Positions 42,876 through 56,706 are shown, counted from the stretch's first letter. The stretch is DNA of 64,000 nt from Calvatia gigantea (GCA_025093985.1 JACAAK010000001.1:3529447-3593446), one strand, 5' to 3'. Made by a program: numbers and translations. Notes: generated by a model not told the origin, from the letters alone.

Positions 42876-45657
42876 CAGCTGGACCTGAGGAGTGAGGTGA
42901 GAAGGATCATTAAGAAAAAGGTATTCACCTGCGCCGGTACCAACGAGCCGGGAATTTGCAAGTCGTAGCGACGGCCCCCTTTGTCCCCTTCTTCCCAGGT
43001 TAACGCTGATGAGACAACAATGGACCTGCTGAACGAGACAGGAGTGATGACCAACCCTATCAGGTTGACAATTAGTTCAAGTGCACTTGGTCGGAGCTTT
43101 GTCACACCAGGGATGCGTGAGATTGGGCTACGTTACTGCAGGCATGTCGTAATTTGAATTCTAGACACCCGTGATCATTTACTTTCTACTACTAAGCTTA
43201 TAAGCCGTCTGCATCTGATTGTCCGGAGGGTTTTGTTGTAAATCGTTCATCCGTACCAGACATCGCCCCATAATTCGCGTGGCAGGTGATTGTCGTCGGA
43301 AGTTCGGTGTATTTTGTCTTTTTCTTACCCTTAATTTATGTGTAGGGATGGGTGTCGCGAGTAGTACTTGGCTCCCATTATCTGGCCCGATGACAGGACA
43401 CTTTTGTTGCTGTCTGTAACACTGGCAGCTTGTTGACAATACCAGCGCTCAGCGCTCAGCGTTGGCAGCGCCGGTGACGACGTAATGATCTAGCCAAACA
43501 CAGGGTAATTCTAGGCCACGGATCGCGGTGGCCACTGAAACATTTCCTGCTCTCTGCGGTCGCCAACGTGGTCATGTTGATTGGCATTCGGAGCTGCGAT
43601 TATGGATTCGGTTTTGTTCCTGAATTTTGCCGGTGTTCAACGTCGAACCTTCTAACTTAGTATCTTGAGACAGCCCTCTGTCTGGATTGTGTCAGTTTCG
43701 TTTGCCTAAGACCCTGCCCGCCTGAAAGGAGGGCCCGTTCCCCCACCCTTGATATGCCGGTGGCGCGAGCGTAGCAAACTACGAGAGAGAACGATGCTGT
43801 AGGTGAAAATAAGCGAACACACATTCATCCATTCTGAGTCTAGTTCATACTTCCCCAGCTGAGGCACAAGGGATTGGGATATTGAGGGATGCATAATTTT
43901 TACTGGTGCCCTTGTGTTGATCATCAATCTCCGACATCCTAGTGTTTACAATGATGAACATTCCAGTCCCCGCTCCCCGAGATGCACCCAAGTGGGTCAG
44001 GGGATTGAGTGTCAAGCGTTACCTTGGATCTCACAAATAGTAACACAAGCCCAGGTATTGTACCCGGTAAATGATGACGCGCGACGAGCGGAGGAAGAAT
44101 GTCTGTCTGTCTGTTTGGGGCGTGACATGAAGTTGTTGGTCCCTGAAACCCCGTTCCTCAAACAATTGGTGCCCGCATTCAAGCCGTCTGTGAAAGACCC
44201 GTGATATATCGCATAGGTGCTCTGAGCTGAGTGTATCATTAGCAGGTGGTATGAACCCCCCTTCAACTGATGTACCACCAGATGCCCATATGGTTCCCAA
44301 CAGCAAAACAAGATGTTCATTAACAGGCTAACCGCTTGACGGTCTTTCTCATTTCGGGCGGGTTGGGATCAAAGTAAAAGCGCTCTCGGAATTTGTCGGC
44401 GTATCCAAAATTTTAGGGTTTTGGAGGATGCTTGACCAAGGTGGTGTTGTGTGTGGCGTTTCGTAGTCGTGCAACATCGCGTCATCAGCGATATCACACA
44501 CCACATCTTCTAAGCCTCCCACTAGGGCAAGGCTACATTATCTTACAACTTTGCGGCATCGCACTCACAGCCCTCAATGCCACACTTCAGATAACCTTGG
44601 ACCCAGCACTGACAGTCAGCCAAATAATACGGAGTGACACTGTGAATGCCGGAACTTGCCGGGCGCTGGTAACAACTACAAACGATGGCATTAATATCAC
44701 AAGAGCAACTTGTCTTTTTACACTCCGGCCTTGGTCTGGGCAACTCCCGCTTCCTCCTCGCATGTTCCTGATACATCACTGATGTTGGAACCATTCCCTC
44801 CGAGAACAACGAAACAATCAAACAGCATCGGGGTTCCTTCTATAATTTCACGTCCTGCTGAATTGGGGTCCCGAAAGGTCACGTCATGACCATGTGGTCG
44901 GTGGTGCATGATGGCTGAAGTGGACATATCGACGATGCAGCACAGCCGCTATTCAGAGTCATTGCTGTCAGTATGTCCTTCGCCTAACAGAGCTTTTCTT
45001 ACATCGACACTCAAACAGCATCGGCTAGGATGATACACTTCAGGGCGACAAGATTCCAACCAGCCGACCGAAAATTAAGCTGTAGTCCGAGATGCGGCAG
45101 GAGTGCCTCGCTTCCAGGAATATCGGATCTCCAAGCATCTTGCTCAGAACTAATTGAAGATGTGATGTCGTGGTCCCGAGTTTTGGACAAGTCGATGCGA
45201 AAGTGTTGTTGATGACCATGGGCCACCGAAAGCCAGGGCCGTGACCCAGCGCACCAAATCCCAAAGTTCAGCTGGTATTGCCCTGGCTCAGTCTCTGGTT
45301 CTCTTACCACTTTTCTTTATCGTGGTTGCGTCTATGGCACAGCGGTGTGTCTTAGTTTTGAACCCCCGTTCCGAATGAGAACCAGGCTCCTCTTTCGATC
45401 AATCAAACAGGATGGCCAACACTGCGATTTCCCCAGATGTGCAGGTAATCTTCAATAAGTCTATCCCCGTCGAGTTGTCTGACAGGTGCTGGAATGATAC
45501 AGATACTTTGTGCTTGTCAACTATGTGTTAAGAGTGATTCTAGTCTGCACTGCTCAATGCCAGTATAAGATCGCAACTGGTAGTTTATCTCTCTCTAGGG
45601 CCCCTCCTCCCTTAGTTCCTCTCACTAGAGTATTTCTTTCTCCAACCTTGCCAAAGG
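42876..45657. other. Long stretch with only unclear coding remnants
   Basis: The first 260 bp may hold a 5' exon of the NLR (minus strand, ending QIPGSLVPAQ before a GTGAATAC donor). Around 44540-44800 on the plus strand there are protein-like pieces in different frames (ILQLCGIALTALNATLQIT; SFYTPALVWATPASSSHV), perhaps an eroded gene. The rest shows nothing that I recognise. The laccase promoter should lie in the last several hundred bases; CTCCAACCTTGCCAAAGG precedes its ATG. Confidence 0.35.
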
Positions 45658-47877
45658 ATGTTCAGGGGGCTACAATTCGCGTCCATCCTCAGCCTGGTTA
45701 CTACCGCCTTAGGGGCACTTGGTCCACTGTCCTCACTTCTTATTGCTAATAGTCGCATCGCTCCGGATGGGTTCAGCCGAGCGTGAGTACCTTTGGTCGC
45801 TTCTCTGACGATATGTCGTAGTAAATTTTAATGTTAGCGCTTCGCTTGTGAACGGCGTACACCCAGGACCGGTGATTGCAGTGAACAAGGTTTGACCAGC
45901 CTCTAAGTTTGATTACTGCTTTATGCTCAAGATTATACATATAGGGCGACCAACTAAGGGTCAATGTTATCAACCTACTGACAGACCCCCATCAACTCCG
46001 TGGAACAAGTATTGTACGTCCCCGCCGCACATGAAGATTTCCACCATTTGACTCTATAAATAGCACTGGCATGGCGTGCTCCAAAAGGGCACGAGCTTTA
46101 TGGATGGTGCCATTGGCGTCACCCAATGTCCGATTGCACCGTTCAACTCTTTCCAGTATGTTTTCAAAGCAGATGTTCCTGGGACATATTGGTACCACTC
46201 GCACTTCGGTGAGTTACGCTTGCTGCTGTTAGCAAATGGAGAAATTCACGACGGGTGCAGAGGTGCAGTACTGCGATGGTGTCCGAGGCGTGATAATCGT
46301 CTATGATCCTGAAGATCCGCTTAAGTCCTTATATGATGGTGTGTGGCCTTCTCCCTCACGATTCATGTGGTTTTTGACTCCAGTTGCCTTGACAGTTGAC
46401 AATGGTAAGCAATATCGTATCGACTCCCTGAGTATATATCTTAACTGTCCTTCCAGAACAAACTATCATCGCCCTCTCAGAATGGTAAGATATAGCCTAC
46501 TCACTCCATCCGGGCTCATAAGTCTGACGACTGTCCGCACAGGTATCATGTGCTAGCACCTTCAATTCATGGTATCCCAATGGCCGATGCCACCTTGATT
46601 AATGGTAAGGGACGATATCCAGGGGGGCCTAACGCGGAATTGTCCGTCGTCAACGTTCAAAAGGGAAAGCGCTACCGCCTCCGGCTGGTATCCATTTCAT
46701 GCGACCCCGATTTTACTTTCTCCGTCGATAAGCACGATCTCACCGTCATCGAGGTTGAGAGTGTAGCGGTTCAACCATATACCATCAACACTATTCAGAT
46801 TCTGGCTGGTGAGTTTCATTTTTTGATCCAGGTCCTCGCATATTTGCTGATACATCCGTAGGCCAACGTTACTCCGTCGTTTTGAATGCCAATCAAACCA
46901 TTGGGAACTACTGGATTCGTGCCCTACCCAACTCGGGCAAGCAAAATTTGAACTCAACGTTTGCGAACGGTGTCAACTCTGCTATCCTCAGATACAGCGG
47001 TGCACCTCGTGCAAACCCGACATCCACTCAACAGACGGCCGTGGTAAAACTCAACGAGGCTGACTTGCACCCGACGATTAACACTGGTGTTCCTGGCACG
47101 CCCACACCCGACGGGGCCGACTATGTTTTCAATATGACCCTTGGATTCGATGAGGAAGCTTTCCTCTTCAGCGTCAATGACGTCGTTTTTGTGCCTCCTA
47201 CTGTTCCTGTCTTGCTTCAAATTATGAGTGGTGCCCGCACGGCCCAACAACTCCTTCCCAAGGGTAGCGTTTTCGTTGTCGAGAGGAACAAGACCGTCCA
47301 GGTCAATTTCCCTAGTGGTCTTATTGGTGGACCTCACCCATTCCACATGCACGGCGTGAGTCGGTTTTCACTTCCCGAAGACGACCACCTCTGATGTCGA
47401 ATATACAGCACACCTTCACAGTCGTGAAGAGCGCCGACACGGGTCGATTTAACTTTGAGAATCCTATCCGACGTGATACGGTCAACCTTGGTACAACTGA
47501 AGGCGATTACATCTCCATACGGTTCAGGACTGATAACCCAGGACCCTGGATTGTTCATTGGTGGGTTTTGATTCATGATCTTGAAGATTTTGACTGACGA
47601 TGACATCGCTTAGCCATATTGATTTCCATCTTCATGAGTAAGCCTACTTGATATCACACCGATTTGATAGTCATAACGATTTTTATCAGGGGCCTTGCGT
47701 TTGTTTTCGCTGAAGCTCCTAATGATGCTGTTCCTACCAACCCCATGCCACCCTGTATGTCAATTTTTTTTTTCAGCACAACGTGTGTTGGTACTGAGAG
47801 ATCCCGTAGCATCTTGGAATCGTATCTGCCCAACATGGGATGCCCTTCCTGATTCCATCAAGCACGCCGCAACATGA
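45658..47877 (+). CDS. Laccase (multicopper oxidase)
   Basis: Secreted p-diphenol oxidase. ATG at 45658 gives a signal peptide ([20 protein letters not shown]). Copper ligands are all present: [43 protein letters not shown] and [20 protein letters not shown]. The type-1 axial position ten residues after the Cys is Leu. About 13 introns, several splitting codons inside copper motifs, as is usual in basidiomycete laccases. The last intron (47756-47810) is needed to reach the conserved [13 protein letters not shown] terminus and stop at 47877. Every junction I checked is in frame, so the enzyme looks functional. Roles in the family include lignin or melanin chemistry. Confidence 0.94.
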
Positions 47878-48474
47878 TTAGATCAACTATTATTTCTGGA
47901 GCCAAGGATACCCAGCGCCCGATTTCATTTCGGATAGACTCGGACCGTGTTAATACTTATTCTACACCACCTCTCAATATTATTGTGGCATCTTGGAAGG
48001 TTGTTCTTGCTAGTCTGTTTGATGCGAATAACACTCCGAGTATATTTATGTCCAATCTCGCTGTCGCTGCTGGCGAGTGTTGACCTGATGTGGGACCGGA
48101 GTACGAAATTTGGTAAGAGATCCCTGAGATTGTGATGATGTCCGTTATATATAGCATTACTCCGGCTGATGTATGCGCTTGTTTAGGTCCCGGTCAGTTG
48201 TAGGTGATAGACACTGGGTCTAGACCTCGCAGTTGATATCTTCAACTTTAACCCTTCACCAAGCCTCCTTAGTACCTCGTCATGGATGACGACGAAGTGC
48301 AACGCTAAAGCAAGGCATTTCATCGAGCTCACCGACCTGGACGATGTTCCATAACGGCTTCCTGATGCGGCTACCCTTCGCAGCGCGTTCATTGGTGGAT
48401 GGATCCAGGACCAAGCCAATTGCCACATCCGCTTCGACCCATCTTGTTCTTCAACCTCCATCTCCCTCTTTTCA

Positions 48475-50058
48475 ATGCCCTTCACTGCCCTCGTCCAAAG
48501 GCAGTTTGCCTTGCGCACGGTTCCGCAAACACAAGATGCGTTTGCTATCGTGAACACCCGGGGGATAGCTATGAGCAGTGGGAGGAAGCGTCGGTCGGAT
48601 TATACCAAAGGAGTTGCTACAGGAGGGCACGAATCAGGACATCCCCTCGCGGTCGATCGGAATCATGCTCCGGCATGGGTCCGCCATCTTGATGCTTTTC
48701 GTCACCGTTCGTTTTGCAGCGCTGCGACGGCCACAAGCGTATTGAGTTCATCCAAGCGACTCACCTCCCAGCAGCTGCCGCACAAATCTATCACCAAACT
48801 GGCGACTGGGCCTGCCATTATTCAAGTCAGACAATGCAAAACTTCGGCTCAATACATTAAGGATATCGAGGAACTAGTCCGGGGAAACAAGGTTTTTAAG
48901 GAACAAATGCTGAGCATCCGTCCTAATTTCTTCGAAGAATCTGCGAAAGGACAGAGTGCGTGGCGTGTCCGCCATCTTCTTTTTCTTAATGCTGAAGTGT
49001 TCGGATTTTCAGAGCCGCCTTACATGTTAATCGAATGTTCCGATAGCCGGTGAGTGTATCGACCCTCCTTGTAACGGATCTTCATACTGATCATTCACTC
49101 AGGGTGGCAGAACAAGCTATTTTCAACACAGTACCAGGGACAATGTTCACATCCGGATCCATTGCCAATCAATTCCACGAGTGGGACTTGAATTCGTGCG
49201 TTCGATTGAGCGCGAGTCTACCTTCCGTACGCTCATCCGTTTCAGAAATTCGGTTCTTTCCTACGCTGTGGAGACCCTCGAAGTCAGACACGTCATTGTC
49301 ATGGGTCACTATGGGTGCGGCGGCGTAGCTGCCTCAATGTTTCCCCTATCTATGCCATTAGAACATCCAGCCCACATTGCGGTACAAACTTGGATCCAAC
49401 CCATCCGTGAAATATACCAAAATTCAACTCGGTGAGTTCCTGTTTGCCATCCTGAACTCTTCGGCGCTAATCATCTCTTACTTAGGCCCGAAATTGTTGC
49501 CCACCGGAATAAACACCGACCTATTAAAATGACAGAACCTCCTCATCTTCACGATCGTATGTATCAACTTCTGCGCAAAACCGTTGCTAAACTTATCGCA
49601 TCTCCAGCCGCCTTCCGTGCGTTAGTTGAAGAGAATGTCAAAGAAAACGTGAATCGGATCGCTCGATCCTACGTGATGCGCGATGTATGTGGAGGACTCC
49701 CCTCCGTGGCTCACGTTCCTTGATCAATTTTGTTTTACAGCACTATGCTTCGCTCATGCTCCCACCTTCAACACCAGTACCGGAACACCAAGAAGGCCTC
49801 AGTGATCCAGTATCACTTGCACGGACACACGTGTTTGTCCATGGATGGGTATACGACCTCGAGAATGGTGACGTGACAGACTTAAACGTGACGGTCGGAC
49901 CTCCTGGGCGTGAGATTCCAAAGAGCCCGTGGCCGCGTGCCGAGGACAAGGAAAAAGAGAAGAGGGAAGAGTGGGAGCGGAAGGCGAAGGAGAACAAGCA
50001 GAAAGCGTTGTTGATGGAAGATGGAACAGAAGTTACTGAACGAACGGCGAGTCTTTGA
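48475..50058 (+). CDS. Beta-class carbonic anhydrase
   Basis: Zinc enzyme, CO2 hydration to bicarbonate. Core motifs are ECSDSR (zinc Cys and the Asp/Arg dyad), PGTMFTSGSIANQF, and VIVMGHYGCGGVAAS (zinc His and Cys). Further on are ENVKENVNRIARSYVMRD and THVFVHGWVYDLENGDVTDL. Five exons, with junctions at about 49050/49103, 49197/49259 and 49434/49486 and later ones, are in frame. The N-terminus is long, basic and Ser-rich, which suggests a mitochondrial presequence or a mis-set start; an ATG at 48571 is an alternative. The C-terminus is a charged Lys/Glu helix (EDKEKEKREEWERKAKENKQ). It follows the laccase tandemly by 600 bp. Confidence 0.9.
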
Positions 50059-50458
50059 TGATAGATGACCTTCATAGATTTTTACTCATGATGTAAACTC
50101 TATGTGACATATACACAGCTAAGATGTTGCTTCACCGTTGGCGCCTGATGCCTTGACGCTCCTAGCGATTGATCCCTGATGCACGGGGGCTTCTCCAGGT
50201 TCTCCTTGGTCGGATCTATTTCGTTCCATTCTCCCGTGGTTTGAATCTAAAACCAGCATCAACAATATCTATTGCTTGGCACACCCTTCGTTCCTATCAA
50301 GAAAAATTTATGCCTTATCTTCAATGCAGGATATGGAGTCGGCTCCGTACGGTACCCGAAAGTCGGAGATTTAGATCAGACTCTTCGCGCTCGCGGGTTC
50401 ATGCTTCAAATACAGCAATTTCCCAGAACACAGGCTTTTGACATATTTATCACCCGAA
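50059..50458. other. Intergenic with repeat fragment
   Basis: Positions 50290-50440 resemble 57105-57180 (both contain a CTTCAATGCAG block followed by GGCTCCG and ACGGTA). This is a relic of the same repeat that flanks the nested inverted repeats. No gene is seen. Confidence 0.5.
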
Positions 50459-51205
50459 GTTGGTCTTAGTATGGCGCAATTGAGCGGGCCAACGACGGCA
50501 CCGCCCAGTCACGCAGTATTACAGATTTGACGAGATGAAATAATTATCACAAGGAGATATGATTATTCTGTCGGAATCTTATGCCCGAATCCCTATTAAC
50601 GTATTTGCCTCCAACGGTGATTCCATTCAACTAACGAGTACTGTACCTCGACGTACCTCCCACTCAATAGCCAGTGCTTGCTGCTATTCATCTCTCTTCT
50701 TATATCACGCATATCAAGAAGGCGGATTTCCCCACCACACACCAGGACGCATGATGCATTAACGCGAACATCCCTCTCCGTTCTCATTCCTAATCTGGGA
50801 CCAGCCAATAGTGCCAAGATAAAAATGGGATGCACATCGTTCTAGAAACAACAGGTCACAGACCGGTTAAGCCCCGTGATTCATTAAACGGAAAGATACT
50901 CCAAGGATAGCCGCCTCCGATTTTCTTCAATCTCGACATCTCATCCGCGTTGCTATGAGGATGCTTCCCACTCGTTGTTCCCGATGTGCTGAATTACTTT
51001 AGTAGGTGCCTCCTGTATCGTAACGTTCATGTTATGTCGGTCGGGTAACATCGAGAGCGGTGGAGGAATCATGGAATCAAGTTGTTACATCCCCGCAATG
51101 CTAAAAATAAACCATCTCGGTGTGTTGGTGAGGGGACGGGACCTTTACGAGGCTCATTTACGGAGATCTACTTAATAGGAGCTTCACCGCCCGAGCCCTT
51201 TCACC

Positions 51206-52723
51206 ATGGACCCCCTTGTCTTCTATCAACTGCAGACCGTATACGTGAGTTACTCATATACATCAACGAAAGCCCGGTCATTTATCTGACTCATTTTCCA
51301 GTATCTGAAAGGTAGGAAATTCAGGTCATTCGCTGAGCGTATGTAATGGTTTCATAGCCGCGAACTTGGCTTTGCTCTGTTGCGAGTTCTTTCAGACATT
51401 TGAACAGGAGGTCAGGCCCCCATATACTGAGTTCTTCTGATCTAAGATTAACAGACGAGCAGGTGAAATACATCTGGAGCTCAAAATGGACCTCCACGAA
51501 AATCATCTACATCCTTTCCCGCTATACGGCTTTCGTGGACTTGACGGTGAAAATAATCAGTACAATCCCTTCTGATCATTCAGAGTCGTGGAAATGCTTA
51601 TCGTGTCGAGTCAGTCGTCAAGCTCCCGTCACCACCTATCCAGGCAAGTCCACTCTCGCTTGAGAAACACACTGTCTAATTCGCTCTCGGTCCTTAGCTC
51701 TGCCTCGGGCTCTTTGATGTCGAAACATGTGCGTAGCACGACTCTCCATTGCGACTTCGGTAACCTTCGTATACTAGGTGTCACTGCTCTCGGAATGGCG
51801 AGCGCTCAAGGTCGGAGTTGTCCCACATAACGAGTCACATCCGGCGCTCATAAGGCTTCAACAGTATTCTTCTGTATTAGAGCCTACGCATTGTGGGGTC
51901 CCAGTCGCGCATCGTTCTTATTCCTGATGTTTATCGCCGTGGTGCGTGTTACAATCAATCCCAACCGCCAGTGGATTTTTACAATCGTTCGCTAGTTGAT
52001 AGGAGCAGTAGCAATCGTCCTGACTGTTCTTATCGGCGTTGCAAGTAAGCTCTAGCTGCATCGTGCTCTTGATAATGTGTCTCATGAACAAACTAGCGCG
52101 AGGATTTGCAGGCTCAGGGCTACCTGGCTGTATCTATACGCAATCCACGGCAGCTACGTTGGTATACGCGCTCGTGGCCGCCGCAGTGTTTTCTGCGGCA
52201 GTCGATATAAGTAAAATAACGTCCCGCATGGCACCCGTTCAGCATCTGACCCGTGATAGTTCTCATGGTCATGATTCTCTTAGCGCGGAGTAGGAGGTTC
52301 AAGAACGACGAGAGTCCACTGATCAGGCGGATATATCGTGACGCGATTCTTTACTTTGGCGTTCAGCTGGGTAGGTATCGCAGTGGTAACGTCAAAGTAT
52401 TCCTGGTGTAACTCTTCTGGGATAGTTATTCACGTAACGGCGGTCATCTTGTGGGTGACACTTCCCGGACCGCTCAAAGACATTCCACCATCGTGAGTTG
52501 TCGGCTTATCTAAATGATATGGCGATGCCATTTTAACAACCTTACCCGCATCAGGCTTCCGAGGGTGATGATCAGTATCGTGACTACAAGAACCATTCTC
52601 CACATTCGAGAATTCGGAGCCGAAGATGGGTACCCCACGGGTGCTCCATCAGCTCTTCCGATGTCAACGATCCAGTTCCGTCCAGAAGGGCACGGTGACA
52701 AGACGATAGAACAAACAACCTAG
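51206..52723 (+). CDS. DUF6533-type membrane protein, copy 1
   Basis: ATG at 51206: MDPLVFYQLQTVY, an intron, YLK, an intron, then the DUF6533-type domain ANLALLCCEFFQTFEQE - VKYIWSSKWTSTKIIYILSR, YTAFVDLTVK. Further hydrophobic segments follow (RASFLFLMFIAVVRVTIN, LVYALVAAAVFSAAVDI, and a last one before VTLPGPLKDIPPS). The end is a conserved soluble tail RLPRVMISIVTTRTILHIRE. This fits the ~7-span DUF6533 proteins abundant in Agaricomycetes, whose function is unknown. Many small exons are needed and I did not verify every junction. The second copy is at 59570-61103. Confidence 0.75.
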
Positions 52724-52739
52724 TGACCGTATTTAGTCG

Positions 52740-54775
52740 TCAGAGAAAAACAATGACAGACAGCCATGCATTTAGAACCCCAGGGGGCCAAGATACATGT
52801 ACTTGAGTCTGATCAATGATCATAGGCTGACCAATGTTGGGATTACATCCCCCTTGCCCTGATCCGGACAGCAACGCCCGGTGGAGCGTTGGGATAGCAT
52901 TCAGTTCATCATAGATGGTACGCAGATTGGGGGTCGATCCTCGCAAATCCGAAGTTCTTCTGCAGAGACAGGTTGGTATATTAGGAATCGCAAGTATCGA
53001 GGGACCGGGCATTTACCACAAGGAATGGCATACCTGTGTAGATCTCCTCGAGCGTCCGCAAACTGAACAATCGCATCGCGCCAACATCCACAACGCCCAG
53101 CAGTGCTATTAAAACCATAGTTATGGCTGTATCCAGTGCCACGAGCGATATAAGGAATGGTCGATTTGTAGCCAGCGCAGTCTCTTGGTACTGGATCGTG
53201 GCGGTTCGGTTTATGGAGGAATATTTAGAAATTAGCGGCACTCCGGAGGCGCTATATCCGCTGAGATACGCTTTAGCAGCAGACTTGATAGCCCGATTCA
53301 TGTTTTCATTGATCCGGGTCAACTTTGAGGGAATGAAAAGAAAAGGGGCGATAGTATCAGAGGGTTCTGCAAACACAAGTTTTGAGGCTGGGCTCGGTCC
53401 GATCTCAGCAGGATCAAGGGGTTTTAATGCTTCTATCAGGGCCTGGGAGAAAAGGGCATTGGCCGCAGACTCCGGGAGGTTTCCTATGAGCGGTGACTCT
53501 GGGAGGATGGTAGCGTTCAGCTGATTGTTGGATAGTAGCACTGTGGCCCTCCGGATTGTGTATGTAGGATCGCAGAGCAAGACAGCTACCATTCGGATAG
53601 GGGACGGTCCAGGGTCCGTTAGGAAGTCGCCGAGCGGAAACTGAATCGAAGTGTCGATCCCTGTAAAATCCACCGCGTCGGGAAGGTCGGCGAAAATGAA
53701 TGGATTTAGCGAAGTATGGGCATTTTGGTCATCATAACTATATAGTACGTCGCGTTCCATTATGAGTGGTCGGATTGGTGACACTACACATCCAATTTGT
53801 TAGCGCCTAACATAAGCTGTTCAGAGGGAATTTTATACCTCCCATTAATAGGTCCCTAGCACCCTCACCCCACAGAGTCCACTTTGTGTCATTGGGTGAC
53901 AAACCTGGAATCACGACTTCGGGTGCAATTTGGAGGTCCTGGGCGTGAACAGACATTGAAAACTCGGGCCAGTGACAACTGTAGTCATACGCCACCACAT
54001 CACTCTCATAGGTAACAAGATTGGAAATCCCTCCAGCCGATTTGGATCCAGGCTCGGGCCATGGAATGAGTAGGTTATCCGACGTCTCGTACCCATACAT
54101 CCCCTTCTCCACCAGTTCCAATTGAACAAATGTGCTCGCTCGTTTCGAACAAAGACGCTGGGCAGAGGAACCAATGCTCTTGGTCATCGATAGGTTTGCC
54201 AATTGCAAGTCTAGGGGGCCCACCCTCGTTGACTCGGTCAGGGCAATAATGCCAGAACCAAGTGGACTGAGAGCTATAACCAACAAAGCTAAGATGAAAG
54301 CGATTCGGTATTCCAGGGTGGGTCGTTTGGTCAGGAAGTATGACACCTGTACAAGTAGGCCGCTCGTAATACGAGAGACCTGGTCCGTGCTGTCGGGTTT
54401 GAGTTGACCTGTACGGTGATATTGTGCCGCACATTCCGCACTAAAAACGGAAGAAATGATATCCTTGATGAGAAACGCAGCGACGGTATGCCAGACAACC
54501 GCAGCAGCAGTAATCATTGCCTTGGCTTCCCCGAGTGAGATGATAGATGGTGGTCGAAATGGTATGGGGTTTATCAGGCAATAGCCAGCAAGCATGAGAA
54601 AGCCAATTTCAAGAACCACGAAAGCCAGGGCGCGCCAAGCAAAGTCCGACTTTCTGATTTGCATATGGCCTCCCGGCCGGGGAGGGGTCAAGCCAACATT
54701 ACCGCGTCGCGGTGATAAAAGATTTGCCTCAAGGTGGGTTGATGGTCTTGCTTTTCGGGGGCGCAGCCTGCACAT
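52740..54775 (-). CDS. Large multi-pass membrane protein with lumenal loop (unknown)
   Basis: Start at 54775 with a basic N-terminus, then membrane segments WRALAFVVLEIGFLMLAGYC, ITAAAVVWHTVAAFLI and YRIAFILALLVIALSPLGSG. A long non-cytosolic part follows with N-x-S/T sites, joined over an intron (about 53787-53842) to VSPIRPLIMERDVLYSYDD. A last membrane segment is LISLVALDTAITMVLIALL. The final exon (52988-52740) needs a frame change relative to copy 2, because CCCCAATCTGCGTACC has two bases fewer than its counterpart. I recognise the type as an uncharacterised Agaricomycete membrane protein. The downstream half is repeated in truncated form at 61140-61670. Confidence 0.65.
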
Positions 54776-55501
54776 TGAAAAGGGTGAGTATACAAGATAA
54801 ATATCATTCGCTTCGACATATTATATTCTGCTTGCAGGACCCCAATGGTCCTTTAATTTAAAAATAGGTGACACAACAGTTGCGGTTGATACAACAGGAG
54901 GTAGCAACGAACGTTTCGTGAGCATCCATTGTTCCCGGGTGACATCAAAGAAGTTGTTCCCCGACTCTGCAAGGGGAGGGTTCTGTCGATTCAAATGCCC
55001 CCTCTCTCTGCCAAACGACCTGCGGCCGTGGGAATAGGAAAAATTAAATTAAATTGAGAGCTCCGCGGGAGCTCCCCAACTCTGCATTCCATGAGCAAAT
55101 AAATAAATAACATCAAATGAGAGTCCTACACCAGGTTTTGTGGTCAAGTGTACTTGTTTTGCATCCATCACCAGAGTCGGGGACTGGCGCGAAAGGCGCT
55201 GCTGAGATCTTTCACCACGCTACTAAATTGACGCGTGACAGGCGGTCACCGCCATCCCAATTCTCAAGTTTTAAAGGATCTGGAACTTGTTTTCCGAATA
55301 TTCAAGACTATTCTCCATAGGAACCACAAGTTGCATCATGGCATATCTCCTCGTCAGACAACGTTCAAGCCCTATGATGGAAACCAAGTGACGAGTCCAT
55401 GAGCCTCTCGACCTGAATGTAGGCCGACCAATGGCTACGCTGATCATCACTGAGCAAGTATCCGGATATACGGGGAGACTAAGCACGCACTACTATTCAC
55501 C
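54776..55501. other. Intergenic in duplication copy 1
   Basis: No gene is seen. The DNA is absent from copy 2. A tract of AAATTAAATTAAATT lies near 55040. Confidence 0.4.
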
Positions 55502-55990
55502 CTATTCCACCACATAGATATTGGTAAAACACATTGCCTTTAAGTACGAAGTCTGCGCTTGGGTCGAGTAAGATTGCAGCTGGGTCAATTCCAAAGGATG
55601 TTGAGGAACGTGGGACCAGTTCGCAGAGTCAGGTTCATGCTTTTGGCGCCTCCCCGGCATCTCCCCCCAAGCCACATTTGCGGGTATACCTAGGCTCACC
55701 TAATGTGGGGTGGAGAATCAAGCCCAAGGTGGTGAAGCATGTAACCCAAGACATCTTCGTAGCGACCTCACCCACTGCAATAAAGATAACGTGGAGAGAA
55801 CAGTGGGAGCACTGAGCACACAGGCACCAAGGGTTGTAACAGAAATCGTAGGCGGACGATATTCTGTTATAACTGATATGGGACGGGAGGGAGCAGAAAT
55901 CTTGAAAGGTGGAATTCCGCGCTTAGTGGTGCAAGCTTGGTCGAGACTCGAGAGCCCAGAACGGGAATCAATGTCGTCATTTCCTTCCAA
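55502..55990 (-). other. Possible minus-strand coding remnant
   Basis: Minus-strand frames contain protein-like pieces: SVTTLGACVLSAPTVLSTLS, a likely membrane segment, and a Gln/Ser-rich piece (HVPQHPLELTQLQSYSTQAQ). Both have counterparts in duplication copy 2 (62240-61830), where frames are more broken. It may be the start of another membrane protein whose remainder is lost, or upstream DNA of the SnoaL-like gene. Confidence 0.35.
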
Positions 55991-56109
55991 CTCTCACAGA
56001 TGCAAGACTTCCTTCTCCTTACTTTCGCCTTATACAAATACAGCCAACTCAGATACCAGAGGCCGTCAAACACTACCACATACCTCATATCAACTCAACA
56101 ACACCAGCT

Positions 56110-56706
56110 ATGTCTGATCCGCTGGTTGGTTGGGCGAAAGAACATTTAACTCTGCTGTTCCAACGAGATCCCGAGTCACTGGAGACGGATTTCTCCAAAA
56201 TTTTGGGATCTACCTTCAAGGCTGATGCTCACTTAATTCATAATCACCAACTCGTCAACCTAGTCAAGTTCGGAGACGATTTCAATTCATCATTTTTTGC
56301 CGCCACCCGAGCAGATGTTGAATGGAAAGAGGTCGTCGCTATACCAACCGAAGGGACTGAGGAGAGCGCGAAGGTGCCAATTTCACTCAGGTGTATCTAG
56401 CTTGCTCATTAAGCTACGTCTAGACAGGCATAGTCGTGGGATATTTCGTTGTAACTCGCTCTCTGAAATTCCGGATAAGAGCTGGGCCTGCGCAAGTGAT
56501 GCAACACTGTTTCTTCAGCGCCAAGTAAGGCATGACATCGATACAATTTGAGTTTGCTCACCTTTGTCCACAGGGTGGAGGACGACCCCCAAGCTGAACC
56601 AGAGCAACAGTCCAATTCTCGCCGGATATCAGAATTATTCCTTACTTCGGTCAACAGACAAGCTCCTATCCATCTTCAGAGTATTCCGCGTAATCAGCAG
56701 GGATAG
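56110..56706 (+). CDS. SnoaL/NTF2-like small protein, copy 1
   Basis: Three exons, 56110-56392, 56428-56524 and 56574-56706, give exactly 170 residues. It begins MSDPLVGWAKEHLTLLFQRD and has EWKEVVAIPTEG, then IVVGYFVVTRSLKFRIRAGP, QHCFFSAKVEDDPQ. The start and the beta-strand pattern match small basidiomycete proteins with a SnoaL-like (cone-shaped alpha+beta) fold, commonly binding a small ligand. The actual ligand is unknown. The first intron donor (GTATCT at 56393) is the only one that restores the conserved frame. Homologous to 62400-63004. Confidence 0.75.
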